Assembly: GCA_027574665.1 (NCBI GenBank)
Contig: CM050655.1
Location: 14,627,170-14,691,169, forward strand
Origin: Rhynochetos jubatus
Taxonomy: Eukaryota > Chordata > Aves > Eurypygiformes > Rhynochetidae
Direction of reading: 5' to 3'
DNA: 64,000 nucleotides
Position 1 is the first letter of the stretch. Every line of letters begins with the position of its first letter. Shown here piece after piece: positions 11,781 through 23,070 of the stretch. Under the pieces are notes generated by a model. The model saw only the letters and a program-made list of their open reading frames with translations. It ran no database searches and was not told the DNA's origin. Both the position numbers and the translations under genes were made by a program.

Positions 11781-13961
11781 AGAAAAGTAAAGAGATATCC
11801 AAGAGAAAGAATTATAATAATGCATCACTAAATGAGTAGGCTATTCCTAATGCTTTGAATGCACATTTCTTAGTTCTGCTCTTCAGCTGAACCTTCTATT
11901 CTTTAATTAGAAATCAGCTACAGGCATATGCAGACTTCCATTCCCAACATTAAACATAGTGTATTCATTAAATGCTCTAGAACCTGGCTCATTGTTCATC
12001 CGATGTCATTCTTTACAAAATTCCACTAAAAGCTGCTTCCATTGTTTGCATGAAATTATATACATTCATTTGATCACATTCCAGCATTATCTCATGGCAA
12101 CTATGCTCTTACTAGTGCCATATTACACCAGCTCTTTGGTGACCTATTTTATGGACGGATGGATCTAAATTGCCTTCGTTTTCCTTCACTTCGTAGATTA
12201 ACTGTGCATTGAACATAAATGGTATAAATTACAGCTTCCTAAAGGTTTCTCTAACTAGTATCAATGGCCATTGGCCCTCCAGCTTTCAGAGTGGCTGCAA
12301 GTCGCAGTTGTGCAGAGAGGCCACAGTTGTGTCTTCTTCTTCCTACTTGTACAGAGACCTTGGGGCAGTATATTGGGACTAAAACACTCATTGTGGCTGA
12401 AATGGTTTTCTTTACAGGTAAATACCTTACTGTTAAGACACCTTTGTACCTGTGACATAAGAGGTGGTCCAACCTTTCTAATGACAGAGTTTTTAATCTG
12501 CTTGATCAAGTTATATTAATTTCTCTATATTCAACTTTATTGTATACCATTCAATCTCGTGAACTCCAGGTGGCCGCAGGAGAAACTCGGCATGACACAA
12601 TACCTCAGGGCATGCTCATCCCTCAGGACACAGGTCCCATAATGCAGCCATTCATAAGGAGTGTCTCTGTTTCATTCAACACTCTGCCTTTTATCCAGAA
12701 AAATATCTTAGACAAATGAGTATTCCCAAAGAAGCCACCTCCCTCAGTACATGAAGTCAATGAGCTGCTGGAATTTTTGTTGCCATCCTTACACGCAGTC
12801 CTAATTTGGGAAAAGTTACTCAGTACTTCGTGGGATAGAAAAAAAATAAAAAGAAAAATATAAAATTCTGCTTTATCCTGAAGAGTGGAATCAAAGGTGA
12901 ATCAAACTAGTTACAGAGAAGATCAGAGTTAGGACTGGAGCAGAGGCACTAACTATACCCTTCTGCACTTTCCTAGCACTCAATTTCCACTCCCTCAAAT
13001 ATAACGATATGCTTTTTAATCTTGCCTTCAGTTAGTTTATTCCTCTTCACTACAACCTAACACAAGGTCACTGGAAAGTCAGAGTAAGAGGCAGCACAAC
13101 CACCCCCAAGCCTCATGCAGGAAGGAAGTGAGATTTAAAGACAAAAATTAGCATCTTGTGTCTACAGCTGATCATTCTCAGCAGCATGTCTTGATTGTAT
13201 ACTACAAAAGAAATCCAAACTATCAGTTACAGGTGTACTATAGCCTATGTGCTCTCCAAATATGACATTTCCTCCTGCCTGCCATCTATGTTTCTCTCCA
13301 TGTTGGCTAAGCTTTCCAAGTTCTGCAGAGCTTCCCCGCAGAGCAACGTACACGCCTTCCTAAACGAGTCCTTTGCTTCTGAGTTTTATTACCATGATCT
13401 GTGCACACCCGATGTTATGCCGAAGAAATCTCGGTCTGGTAGCAATTAAATATGCCCAGAGGCATGGATTCTCTGCTCCAAGTGTGCATGCAGTTCTCAT
13501 TTATGCTAATGGTGGCTGTGCACCTTATCATAAGGAGGAGCAGGAAGATTTCTAAAAGTACCTAACACCTGGGGAAAACATAGCTGGGGAGTGCAATGAT
13601 GTTGTGTGCATGTACATAGGATGCAGCCCTCTGATTCCACCTTGTTTTCATAAACAGTGCAAAATCTTAGGTCATGAGGGAAAGAAATCAAGCACCAAAT
13701 ACATCAGATTTCTTACACAGCCTCCAAATATAACTACACTGTCTGTTTCTGGTCTTACAACATTATAAGTCAGCTATGAAACAGTGTGTAGCCCTGCAGA
13801 AATTTAAAGAGATTTTATGGTTTTGTCACAACTAGAATTACTCAGAGCACCTGGATGAGATTAGGACCCTAGTGACGAGCGTGTCCTCAGAAAACACACA
13901 GCCTGTCAGTGCCCCGGTAAGCACAGACACAAAACAGGCAAGGCAGAAAAAAGAAGTGGCT
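11781..13961. other. Unique sequence, no gene seen
   Basis: Several overlapping frames of 60-84 codons lie at 12250-12520 and 13160-13690 on both strands. None has a recognisable domain or splice context. No repeat family was recognised. Confidence 0.5.
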
Positions 13962-14085
13962 ATCTCCATTTTATATGCTAGCTGCAGAGGCATATACAAA
14001 GTCACTTGCCCAAGCTTACAATAACAGGAAGCAGGAATAGACAGAAAATTTCTTGAGATCTATCCCAGCTCTTTCACAACATGAA
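13962..14085 (-). repeat. MIR-type SINE relic
   Basis: CTCCATTTTATATGCTAG (13964-13981), GAGGCATATACAAAGTCACTTGCCCAAG (ending near 14013) and a GGAAGCAGGAATAGACAG stretch (14027-14044) follow the antisense MIR layout in order. The expected order is CCATTTTACAGATG, GAGGCACAGAGA, AAGTGACTTGCCCAAGGTC and then GGCAGAGCNGGGAATAGAAC. The tail around 14050-14075 is compatible with the 5' part of the amniote MIR version. Confidence 0.65.
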
Positions 14086-14720
14086 CGTCTTTCCCCCAGT
14101 CTGAAAGGTTCCCCTACCATCTCATTCACTTCAACAGTTCATGAAACAAAAATGCATCCAGAGGGACTTTTTGTGTGATTCCCTCTTTCTTATATTTCAT
14201 CTTGTTACAGTCATATAGCACACGGTAAGCAACAACGGTTCAAATTCCTTTTCCAGCAGGGAACAAAAGATTCCCACTGGACTAGGTTCTACTATCTTTC
14301 AGGAGGCATACCCTACGTAGAAAGCAAAAGATTGAAGCAATATATGACATCTCTCTGCAGCTTTCACTTCTGTTTATAACCCCAATTTGCCAGGGACAAT
14401 TCTAAAAGTTGCTATTATATGCAATTATGTACAAAAAAACATGGTGCAGAAAGAAGGGAAGAAAAACGTGGTTTAAACTGAAGGACCATGTGGGATGCGG
14501 CACATCTGAATATGTATGAGACAAGACTTTCCCAAAAGAATGTTAGTAATGAGGGGAAAACTTCAACAATACAGTGTCTGCAAACCATGATTCAACCTTT
14601 CCAACACCACAACTATTAAGTATAATTTTATTCATTTATTTAGAAAACTTAGTATTTCAAGTTTTCACATATTATACTGTCTGTGAAATAAAAATTGCTA
14701 CCATGTAAAAAGGATTTTAA
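14086..14720. other. Unique AT-rich sequence, no gene seen
   Basis: No gene or repeat family was recognised on either strand. Confidence 0.5.
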
Positions 14721-14830
14721 TGGCTTGAGCAGAGATCTAGGAGTGAGGACAGGAGGATTCTATTCTTTATTTTGATACTGACCTCCTACATAAATCTGAG
14801 CAAGTCACTTCACCTGAGCTTTGGTAAAGT
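14721..14830 (+). repeat. MIR-type SINE relic, sense
   Basis: GGCTTGAGCAGAGATCTAGG (14722-14741), GAGTGAGGACAGGAGGATTC, TATTC, ACTGACCTCCTAC and GAGCAAGTCACTTCACCT (14799-14816) match, in order, the amniote MIR layout of GGCTAGAGCAG, CTAGGAGTCAGGAC, GGGTTCTATTC, CACTGACCTGCTG and GGGCAAGTCACTTCACCT. This is the longest MIR match here and begins near the tRNA-related head. Confidence 0.7.
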
Positions 14831-15532
14831 GTGTCCTAAATGTCTCAGTTGATGTGAAATTTACTTGGGGTTACAAAACATTTTAAGATTATAAAATGAC
14901 TGATGATTTAAAGTGAGGATAAGTGTAAGGTAGTCTTAGCTATGCACAGTTAATTATTTACAGTAACACAGTATCTTTCTTTTCTTATATATAAAATAAA
15001 CGTGTTGAACCAAAGAGGGAAATTTCTTGAAGTGGTGTAATTTAAGGAGCCATTGAAACTCAGAAATATGCATTTCCTTTTTTTTAATGGTACTACTCAT
15101 AGCTATGATTTCCATGGTAATGAAAAGACAGGCACCTGAAATGAACGTGCTAGAATAACAAGCCTTTTCCATTTCATTGTTAAGAGCCGGACAATAACTG
15201 CTGATGTTCAGATACAGCAGACTTGAAAAAACATTTTTTTTTTATTACCTGGCTTGCTAAAATGTAATCTGAGGCAATTTGCCCAGGCCTCCTAAGGTTG
15301 AATCAGAAGACATGACTGTTATTCCTCCCAGTACTTGTTGTTTGTGCTAGTCTAGGCACAGTTTGATGTCAAGAAAGAGCCTTCTACTGCCAGGAGGACA
15401 GGTATTTAACACTGGAATAAAATACACTGAATGACAGTAAACTCAAGGTTTGATGCACTACTTTTTTATGTTGGAATTATCATGAAACTTAGACGTACAC
15501 TGTACTTTATTTAGGCACTTTGACAGAGACAG
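14831..15532. other. Unique AT-rich sequence, no gene seen
   Basis: The first hundred bases may continue the MIR 3' end but are too decayed to be sure. A T10 tract lies at 15234-15243. No gene was recognised. Confidence 0.5.
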
Positions 15533-15748
15533 ATTTCACAGATTCACAGAGTGGTAGGGGTTGGAAGGGACCTCTAGAGATCACCTGGTCCAACCCCCCT
15601 GCCAGAGCAGGATCCCCTAGAGCAGATCACACAGGAACAAGTCCAGGCGGCTTTGGAAAGTCTCCAGGAAGGAGACTCCATCACCTCTCTGGGCAGCCTG
15701 TCCCAGTGCTCTGTCACCCTCAAATATTTCCTCATGTTCAGGTTGACG
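15533..15748 (-). repeat. CR1 LINE 3' fragment
   Basis: On the plus strand this reads TTCACAGATTCACAGAGTGG, GGGGTTGGAAGGGACCTCTA, CACCTGGTCCAACCCCCCTG, then a GGAGACTCCATCACCTCTCTGG-like run and GCAGCCTGTCCCAGTGCTCT. This is the antisense of the classic avian CR1 3' end, comprising the last codons (DRLPREVMESPSW-like) and the 3' UTR. The 8-bp tail repeat appears as a variant built on TCTGTGAA. The copy is truncated at about 0.2 kb, as most CR1 insertions are. A 108-codon plus-strand frame beginning at 15520 is just the antisense of this element. CR1 is the strongest single indicator that the host is a bird. Confidence 0.93.
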
Positions 15749-16194
15749 CTATCATTTCTTTACATTTTATCATCATAGAGTGGTTCCACATTATTTGCAG
15801 AATTGTTAGAATGTCAGAGATTATTTTTTTTAGGTTCTGCTACTAACAATGAGTGAGTATTTTTATCGTCATACAACAAAAGTATTCATGAGTACTTAGC
15901 ACAGTGCAAAAAGAAAGTGCCAATGGAGAAATAAAGCATTTAGCAAAGGTAAAGTAGAAGGTGTTTATGTGCTGTAAATCCCAGAGATAATATTTATTTA
16001 TTTGACCAGGAACTAGAATCCTCTTTCTCAAAGTAATTTTGAAGCACTTCGAAGGACAGGTGTTTAGAGGTTCTCAGTGAGGCTTTCAAAGGGTGTAGGC
16101 ACATACATGACTGCTGCCTACTATCTCAATAGCTGAAGTGCATAAAACCCCCACTTAAAGGCAGGTTGTCAACTGCTTCTGTTGGATGTATACG

Positions 16195-16237
16195 CAAAAA
16201 AAACAAAAACAAAAACAAAAACAAAATTAAAAAAACC
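16195..16237. repeat. (CAAAAA)n simple repeat
   Basis: Hexamer-type A-rich microsatellite: CAAAAAAAA followed by three to four CAAAAA units and an A-rich end. Confidence 0.9.
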
Positions 16238-16289
16238 CAGATGGTTTTTCTCAAGCTGGTCAGCCTAACCTACTCAGGACATGTACAAA

Positions 16290-16313
16290 CACCACCACCA
16301 CCACCCCCCCCCC
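16290..16313. repeat. (ACC)n followed by a C10 tract
   Basis: A short ACC trinucleotide repeat (16290-16303) runs directly into ten consecutive C (16304-16313). Such a tract is prone to slippage and to sequencing or assembly error. Confidence 0.9.
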
Positions 16314-19300
16314 AGAAAACAGGAGGACACCAATTCTTCATTCAAAGGAATTAATTCTCGAGAGTATATTTAAAATCATCTGAGTTTACACTAATTTCAA
16401 AATTTCTGAATTTTTTTTCATTATAATGTAATTGTTTGAAATTACCTACTTTATCTGGGCCATCAGGATGCACCTGAGGACAAAGCGTTCCCAAGATGAC
16501 ACAGGTAAACCAAGAATGTGTTTAAATTTCTGATTCTCATCTGTATAAACCAAATAGTTTTAAGAAATCCTTACTTTCTGTTGATTCTGGGACAATAAGT
16601 TGTCCATCTGCTCTCCTAAACCAATTTATGAAAAGCATAAGCGTTTACCTAAAAAGCATAGAATTTTCCCAGACATAAGGGATCATGCCTGGTGCAGGCA
16701 TTCTACCCCAACTAACCCTTCCTAAGCATTACTACCCTTGACTGTCCACTGTACCAGCCACAAGGAATAACACATTATAGACAAAGCTTCATTACCAGCC
16801 AGTGAACATCTAGAACAGAGGGATCCAGCTCTGCTCCGCTTTATCAAATCAGAGCCAGAAACCCTAATAAAAATTTTGCAATTGGTTTCAACAACAATCG
16901 CTCCTCACTGTGACAATGAACTTACGCTTTCTCCAGACAAATGATCTGGATTTTCACCTGTTCACAGCTATATTAGGCAAAGAAAAACTGTATATCTTAC
17001 ACATTTCTTCTCTTTTCTTTTTTCTATCTCTAACTCGTTTGCTCTGCTTCTTTTGTGCCTGATGAGAGCAATATTGGTAACCCCACACGTCAATAAGCAT
17101 CAGTTAAGTGCCAAAAAATCAAGAGACGAATTTTAAAAAGCAAGACATTTTTGCTTTCAATTTTGGAGCTTTATATTTTGTGACACAAAATTTTGAGAGC
17201 TTGCCACACAGAGATAATTTGAACGTAACAAACCTTTTCTTTATTTTGCAAGTAGTTGTAAGACAATTCTCGTGGCAGCGTAACACTGGAAACGAAGGAG
17301 GCAGCTAGCAAGCCAAGAGAGCATTAATAAGTCTGACTTAGAGGTAGAATATTCTTTATTGATGGTTTTTTTCCTACTTCCTTTTCACTCAGGTGCTCAA
17401 CAGCACAGCTGAGTAAGAAACCTTTTCATCTCTTTTGTACTATGTTTTCCAAAAATGTACACTATAACTTCTCTCATACTTTAACACATGGCATTCAGTG
17501 TTTCAATTAATATGAATTTTAATGATCAATTTTTTAGTTTTTTTATAAAATGCATAAACATATAACTTCTCGTATAGATGTGTCTGTGTCTGCACCTGTT
17601 TCCACATCTATCCATTCACGTATGTTTCCACAAGAACATACATTTCTGTAGAAATTCTGGTTAGAAGGTTCGCAGGTGGGGTTAAACCATGACAATTACT
17701 CACCTATTCCATCATACCCAGAACTAAATTTACCATTTCCATTACCCTGTGAACACTGCAGTGTGTTGCTACCAATTGCCATCATGAAGGCATTTTGTAA
17801 GCAAGGCCACGCTACACTTGTGGACCAAATGGTGTATGCCAAATGATTATGCAGGCCTTGAGGCACTCTGAGTGTATAAATATTTACAGTACAACAGATC
17901 TTCGGCCAAGTGGCCAAGTAATTGATTACAGGGCTATGAATGTCACTGGACTTTATTTATAAAAATCCTATAACACTGGCTCTACTTCATGCAGAACTAG
18001 CGCTGGCAGGTTTTAAAAGTAGGATGCTCTTAGGTGAACTCAGGAGCGAGCAATCTGTGGAGCAAATCATGTAGAACGAATAGGAGCAGGTCTCACCCCA
18101 GCTACCATTTTTCTTGAATTCATGATATCTGACAATTAGCAAATGTATTACGATGATACCCTGTCTTGCTATAGTGTAAATGAATATGAAGAGGACTCCT
18201 CCATAGGGAATACTACAGGAAAAGCACAACATTGAGTTATGTTAAAAATAATTTAAGAGAAAAAAGATAAACCACATCAGAAATATTTTAAAATAGAACC
18301 AGTTGAATGTTAGCTTTAAATACAAACATTGAATAGAAGATGTCAGGTGCTGGACAAGGGATATATTATTATAGGAAGTATTTTTTTAATATGATTTTCT
18401 TTTGCCATCAAATCTTAGTTAACTGTTTTGAAAGGTAAGGAAAAATTTCTCTGGAAAAGCAGAATGACATATAGTTACAGTCAGCTGTATAACTCACAGT
18501 AAAAGTCAGAGGCACCATTTTTATCTTTAGAGACAGCACTCAGATGCACATATATGGCAATAAAGAGCCATGCAGAAGCATGTTGGCCTTTAGTTTTACA
18601 TCTGCAAAACACAAATTCCCTGACCCATAAAGTCATATGGACAGTTAACTTTGCAAACTGAGTTAAGCGTATTGACATAGCACCTCATTAAAAAACGCAC
18701 ATAAGGGCATATTCAAGTGTCCTCCTCTGGAGCTGAATTTGCTTTCCTGATTACTTCTCAATTTAAATCAGGCTTTTTTCCTTTCTCTTGCTGCTTAGCT
18801 GGAAGAAAAAAGTGTGTGAGTTCTCCCTAATCTGCTGCAGTGCAGTCAGACACAAAGGGTAAACTCAAATGTCTGATAGACAAAAGCAAGCTGTAGGTTG
18901 GAGGCAATGACTTTAACTATTTCAGTTGTTTGTAAAACGACTAAAACCTGCGCCTTTGCAGAGCTGATGAAGAATGTGCTACACTCTGAAGCACTTGTCA
19001 CAAATCTGCTGAGCATACTTCTCTCAGAAGTACCAACTCACACCCTCTAGAATTGGTCTCCAGACACTGCTCCCTACAAGAGAGAGTTTCTGTGATCAGG
19101 TAGAGGGAACTGTGAGCTTTGCCACGTTCAGCAGGAGAGCAGTGGACCAGGAAGCTCATCCTAGAGTTCTGAGCTCACCAGGTGACACCACCTCCTCGAC
19201 TGTCTCCAAACCCAGATACACTCTGAGAGAAAAATGATGCATTGCTCAGAGTAAGTAAATAGTAAGCAAACTCAGCTTTGTACAGTTCTTGCTATGTTTG

Positions 19301-19913
19301 TAACTGGTTAAGAATGAATACAGTGAAAAACTGAGCAGAAAACAATTCTGTGTCTCAGTTTTGATTGCTCTGGTAACCTTCTGAGGAAAACCACCCATGA
19401 AAGATGGGATCCTGGGTTTAATATCCAAACCCATTTTTCTAGAACACTGGTGCTAAATGTGGCACTGATACCAAATGTTGCAATTCAAAATGCACAGGTA
19501 AGTTTAACTTACCCATGATATAACTAGGAAATAATTTAGGAAGATCTATGGCATGCAATAATTACAGTACGACAGCATGCAGAATTACAGTAAACACTGT
19601 TCAGGCAGTCTGTGACTGTTAGGAGCAATGCCAAGCTACTTCCTGGCAACTCAACGGACCCGAAGAATACAAAGGTGGTTTTTGGTTTGCTTTGCTTCCC
19701 TTGAGGTCCTGCCCCAAACAAAGGTTAGCCAGACTACATCCAAGGTCTCAGAACACATCACATGTTTTCCTTTGTGCAGGATCTGTAATTGGAAAGCTTG
19801 TGGAGCAGCGGGAGGGCAAGCATGCAGTTCTGAGAGACTAGCTAGCGCATTTCATCTGTCACACAAACAAGAAGCAAATCACTTCCAGTGGTAAGAAGCC
19901 AACAGCAGCATCG

Positions 19914-20255
19914 CTAGAATAGATATGGAACAGAACTGCTGCTGTTAGACATGATAAAGACCTATTGATCTGCTAGCCCAGCCACCTGCAAATTTAAGAC
20001 TGTACTCTACAGGATGTCTGCTATTGTGTTTTTTTTCTAGACTGGTTTCAAAAGACCGCATATTGATGAACCCACCACTTCCCTTGAGGTTTTATCCCAA
20101 TTTTCACGTAACTTCCTGGCAAGGGGAGAGGGAGGAATTGCTTGATATCCTGCCTAAATTTTGAGTTTCTTAGTCTGCATCTGGATGTGCCTTTAAAGAC
20201 ATTCTTGCATTCTTGAAGTTTACCCCCTAGAGAAAGGTCTCCTTTTTACCTTTGT
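19914..20255 (-). repeat. Older CR1-like LINE 3' end
   Basis: Read on the minus strand, an AAAAGGAGACCTTTCTCT-like run (near 20248-20230) is followed by AAAATTTAGGCAGGATATC (near 20160-20140). Then come AGGGAAGTGGTGGGTTCATC (20085-20066) and GGTCTTTTGAAACCAGTCTAG (20058-20038). After these come GACATCCTG and GGGCTAGCAGATCAATAGGT (19980-19961), CTTTATCATGTCTAAC (19960-19945) and a CTATTCTA-type end. This is the order of the CR1 3' region: GATTTAGGTTGGATATTAGG, GGGAAGTGGTGGATTCTCC, GGTCTTTAAAACCAGTCTGG, and GGGCTAGATGATCNATAGGTC before the tail repeat. It is considerably more diverged than the copies at 15.5 and 22.2 kb. Confidence 0.7.
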
Positions 20256-20574
20256 TTACCCAGCTTTGATATTGCATCAGAAAACAGCCCTCCCCTGAAT
20301 GGATGTTCTGGTCAACTGACCAGGACTAGCTATTTTCTGGTTGCCCTTTCCAGCTTGTTAGGCTCTTTATCTCCAACCTCTGTGGGCAGCATAATTTTGG
20401 CTATCAGCTGTCCAGGATGACAGGCACGGAAAATAACAGAAATCCAAGAGTGGAAGGACCTAATTAATAGAAAACTAGGAGAAGCATGTAAATGCAGGAT
20501 GCTGGAGCTTACAATGAAAATGGGGAAAAACATGTTTTTTTTCTTAACCTCTCTAATTGTTTCATGTCAGAAGT
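20256..20574. other. Unique sequence, no gene seen
   Basis: A 67-codon minus-strand frame is the only open frame of note, and it matches no family I recognise. Confidence 0.5.
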
Positions 20575-20850
20575 GCCCAAGGCTAACCAGCCTTTAGTGG
20601 ATTGATAAAGGACCAATGTGTCGGGTCTTATTTAGTGGAAGAACCCAATTAATTATTACACAGAATTAGATGCCATTTAGCATTGCTTGTATTACTGATG
20701 ACTCGCTAATTTGGCTGGCTCTGATGTAATTACAATTAATTTACGTCTTTAATCCTAATGCTCTAACCTGGCTTTGATTTAATCAGGTGATGTGGAGGTA
20801 TCACAATCAAAGCAGCATTGAGGATCTTGCTGTTATAAAGAGATAATTGC
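20575..20850. promoter_or_regulatory. Candidate developmental enhancer (homeodomain/TCF-rich)
   Basis: This non-repetitive block is packed with transcription-factor-like cores. They include CCAATTAATTATTACAC (20645-20661), GATGTAATTACAATTAATTTACG (about 20723-20745) and TTTAATCCTAATG. Two convergent TCF/LEF-type sites, CTTTGAT (20772-20778) and ATCAAAG (20806-20812), lie 27 bp apart, the second inside ACAATCAAAG, which also fits a SOX core. A CCAAT box (20612-20616) is also present. The motif density and absence of repeats are directly visible. That it is a conserved enhancer is inference from how vertebrate CNEs usually look. Confidence 0.45.
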
Positions 20851-22185
20851 ACTTTACAAAACATGTCCTTCCTTCAACTCACATGTCTTGAAACACTGAA
20901 TTAGAAGAGTGAAAATTCTCTGTCAGAAAACCTCAGACGGCAAAGCCCAGTTAAAGTGCGGAGAAGAGCTAAGGACACTGCTCAAGATTCTTCTTTCCCT
21001 TCTCTCAGAATATGCAAGAACAGTTCTAGTGATTTAGCTGCAATCTACAGGTCTCTGGATAAGCCTGAAGAACAAGTAAATCTTCAGGCCATGATGTCAG
21101 GATAGAACAGGGGACAGAAGTAAAGCTGAACTGCCTATAACATCCACAAGAACATATCAGTGCAAATGAAAATAATAGCAACAGAGAACTCAGTTCAGGT
21201 TGGCCTTGGTGAAAAGACAAAGCAAAATCAAGTAATGATCCCCTCCTTCTGGGGATGCTGGCATTTTGCACCCCTTATGCATCCTTTATAGCCAGCTCCC
21301 CTTAGCCCTTTACCTCTGCTACAGCCTGGAGAGAGCTGTCCCCTCTGTCTCACTCCAGAAAGATTGGATTTACAAGGAATCCTAAAGGTGGGTAGAGAAA
21401 CAGGTCTTGCTGAGCCATACTCTAACATACACTTGCTCTCTAACCTACACTTTTTAGAGGTCCCTTGCTGTTGGGTTTGTTCTCTAGTGCAAGGGAGACA
21501 AGCAGTTCTGAAGGATCAGTCTTAGTCGTCAGGGGCTTTCTGAGAAACTGGCTAAAGGCAAGCATGGATCCATTCTGCTGTGGGTTTCCTTCCACCCTTA
21601 AATGCATTCTGATTTCCCACTGCACTGTAGATGTACCCCCAGACCCTTACAATATGATGTAGTCTCTGCCTTATTTTCTCGTCTTACTAACCTCTTTATA
21701 CTCCTGTGTTGCATGGGTCTGAGAAGTTTCCTGCTCGTTGTAATTCTACACTGCTAAACTATTAATCTATAGATCATTAAGTCAATTTAAGTAATCCTTG
21801 GGCATGTACTTCAACTACTCATTCACTATTTAGCATATAATTTACATGTTCTCCACTATGAAAAGCTTCTTTGCTGCTGTTGAATTGAAAGGCACAGAAA
21901 GTCTCTCACCTTCAGAGGCGAACCTGACAAAAAAGCAAGCGACTTCAGCTGAAGAAAGACTACCAGAGCAGAATATACATGGGGGCAATGCAAATCTGCT
22001 TATTTCTTTGCAAACAACACATCTTCTTTCAGCACAGAATAGCCTACATTAGCAAGGTATCATAACACTGGAAGTTAGACAGTTTGCAGGCTGCGGTGTC
22101 AGAAAGCATTCAGTTCTTAATGCAGGGAATTTAATTTCAGTTACCTTGATTATGTTGCTCTGCAATCATCAAACTGCTCTTATTG
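20851..22185. other. Unique sequence, no gene seen
   Basis: Short frames of 60-81 codons overlap on both strands at 21026-21662 without recognisable domains. The patch at 21280-21380 is somewhat GC-richer. No repeat family was recognised. Confidence 0.5.
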
Positions 22186-23070
22186 CACACAACACCAAGT
22201 TGGGTGGGAGTGCTGATCTGCCTGAGGGTAGGAAGGCTCTACAGAGGGATCAGGACAGGCTGGATCGATGGGCCGAGGCCAACTGTATGAGGTTCAAGAA
22301 GGCCAAGTGCTGGGTCCTGCACTTGGGCCACAGCAACTCCCTGCAACGCTACAGGCTTGGGGATGGCTGGAAAGTTTCCCTGTGAAACAGGACCTGGGGG
22401 TGTCAGTTGACAGCCAGCTGAATACAAGGCAGCAGTGAGCCCAGGTGGCCAGGAAGGCCAACAGCATCCTTACCTGTATCAGGGACAGCGTGGCCAGCAG
22501 GACTAGAGAAGTGATTGTGCCCCTATAGTCAGCACTGGTGAGGCCACACCTCAAATACTGTGTTCAGTTTTGAGCTCCTCACTATAGGAAAGACATAGAG
22601 GTGCTGGACCGTGTCCAGAGAAGGGCAGCAAAGCTGGTGAAGTGTCTGGAGCACAAGCCCTGTGAGGAGTGGCTGAGGGAGCTGGGGGTGTGTAGCACAG
22701 AGAAGAGGAAGATCAGCAGAGGAGACCTTATGACTCTCTACAACCACCTGAAAAGAAGTTGCAAAGAGGTTGGGTGTTCGTCTCCCAAGTGGCAAGTGAA
22801 GTGATAGGACAAGAGGAAATGTCCTCAAGTTGTACCATGGGGAGGTTGAGACTGGATATTAGGACAAATTTGAACACTGAAAATGTTGTCAGGCCTTGGA
22901 ACAGGCTGCCCTGGGAAGTGGTGGAGTCACTATCCCTGGAGGTATTTAAGAGATGTGTGGACGAGGTGCTCAGGGACATGGTTTAGTGGTGGTATCAACA
23001 GTGTTAGGTCAGCGGTTGCACTTGATGATCTTAAAGATCTTTTCCAACCTAAAAGATTCTATGATTCCAT
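22186..23070 (+). pseudogene. 5'-truncated CR1 LINE, dead reverse-transcriptase C-terminus
   Basis: This is the largest CR1 piece in the window. It begins inside the reverse-transcriptase region at NTKLGG (22190-22207), then [24 protein letters not shown] and VLHLGH in the first frame. The reading then shifts frame at about 22386-22391 to DLGVSVDSQL. That frame continues through HLKYCVQF and [20 protein letters not shown] to about 22780, interrupted by at least three stops, one of them a Trp-to-stop change in the QFWAP motif. A third frame carries [17 protein letters not shown] (about 22897-22950), after which the 3' UTR runs to the TTCCAACCTAAAAGATTCTA (23043-23062) and ATGATTCCAT tail. So the three successive blocks lie in three different frames. 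The element is inactive and, like most CR1 copies, severely 5' truncated. Confidence 0.93.

Larger units (their letters stand above)
15749..19913. other. Unique AT-rich sequence with a few simple repeats
   Basis: No gene is supported in this 4.2-kb stretch. It contains a CAAAAA-type microsatellite and an ACC/poly(C) run (both listed separately). A weak resemblance to an ancient sauropsid repeat lies near 16060-16125. Short frames of 60-88 codons match nothing I know. Confidence 0.5.

Noticed and set aside
14236..14250. tRNA B-box-like GGTTCAAATTC
   Set aside because: One key position is wrong, and no A-box or cloverleaf can be folded around it.
15520..15846. 108-codon plus-strand ORF as a gene
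   Set aside because: Most of it is the antisense strand of a CR1 3' fragment.
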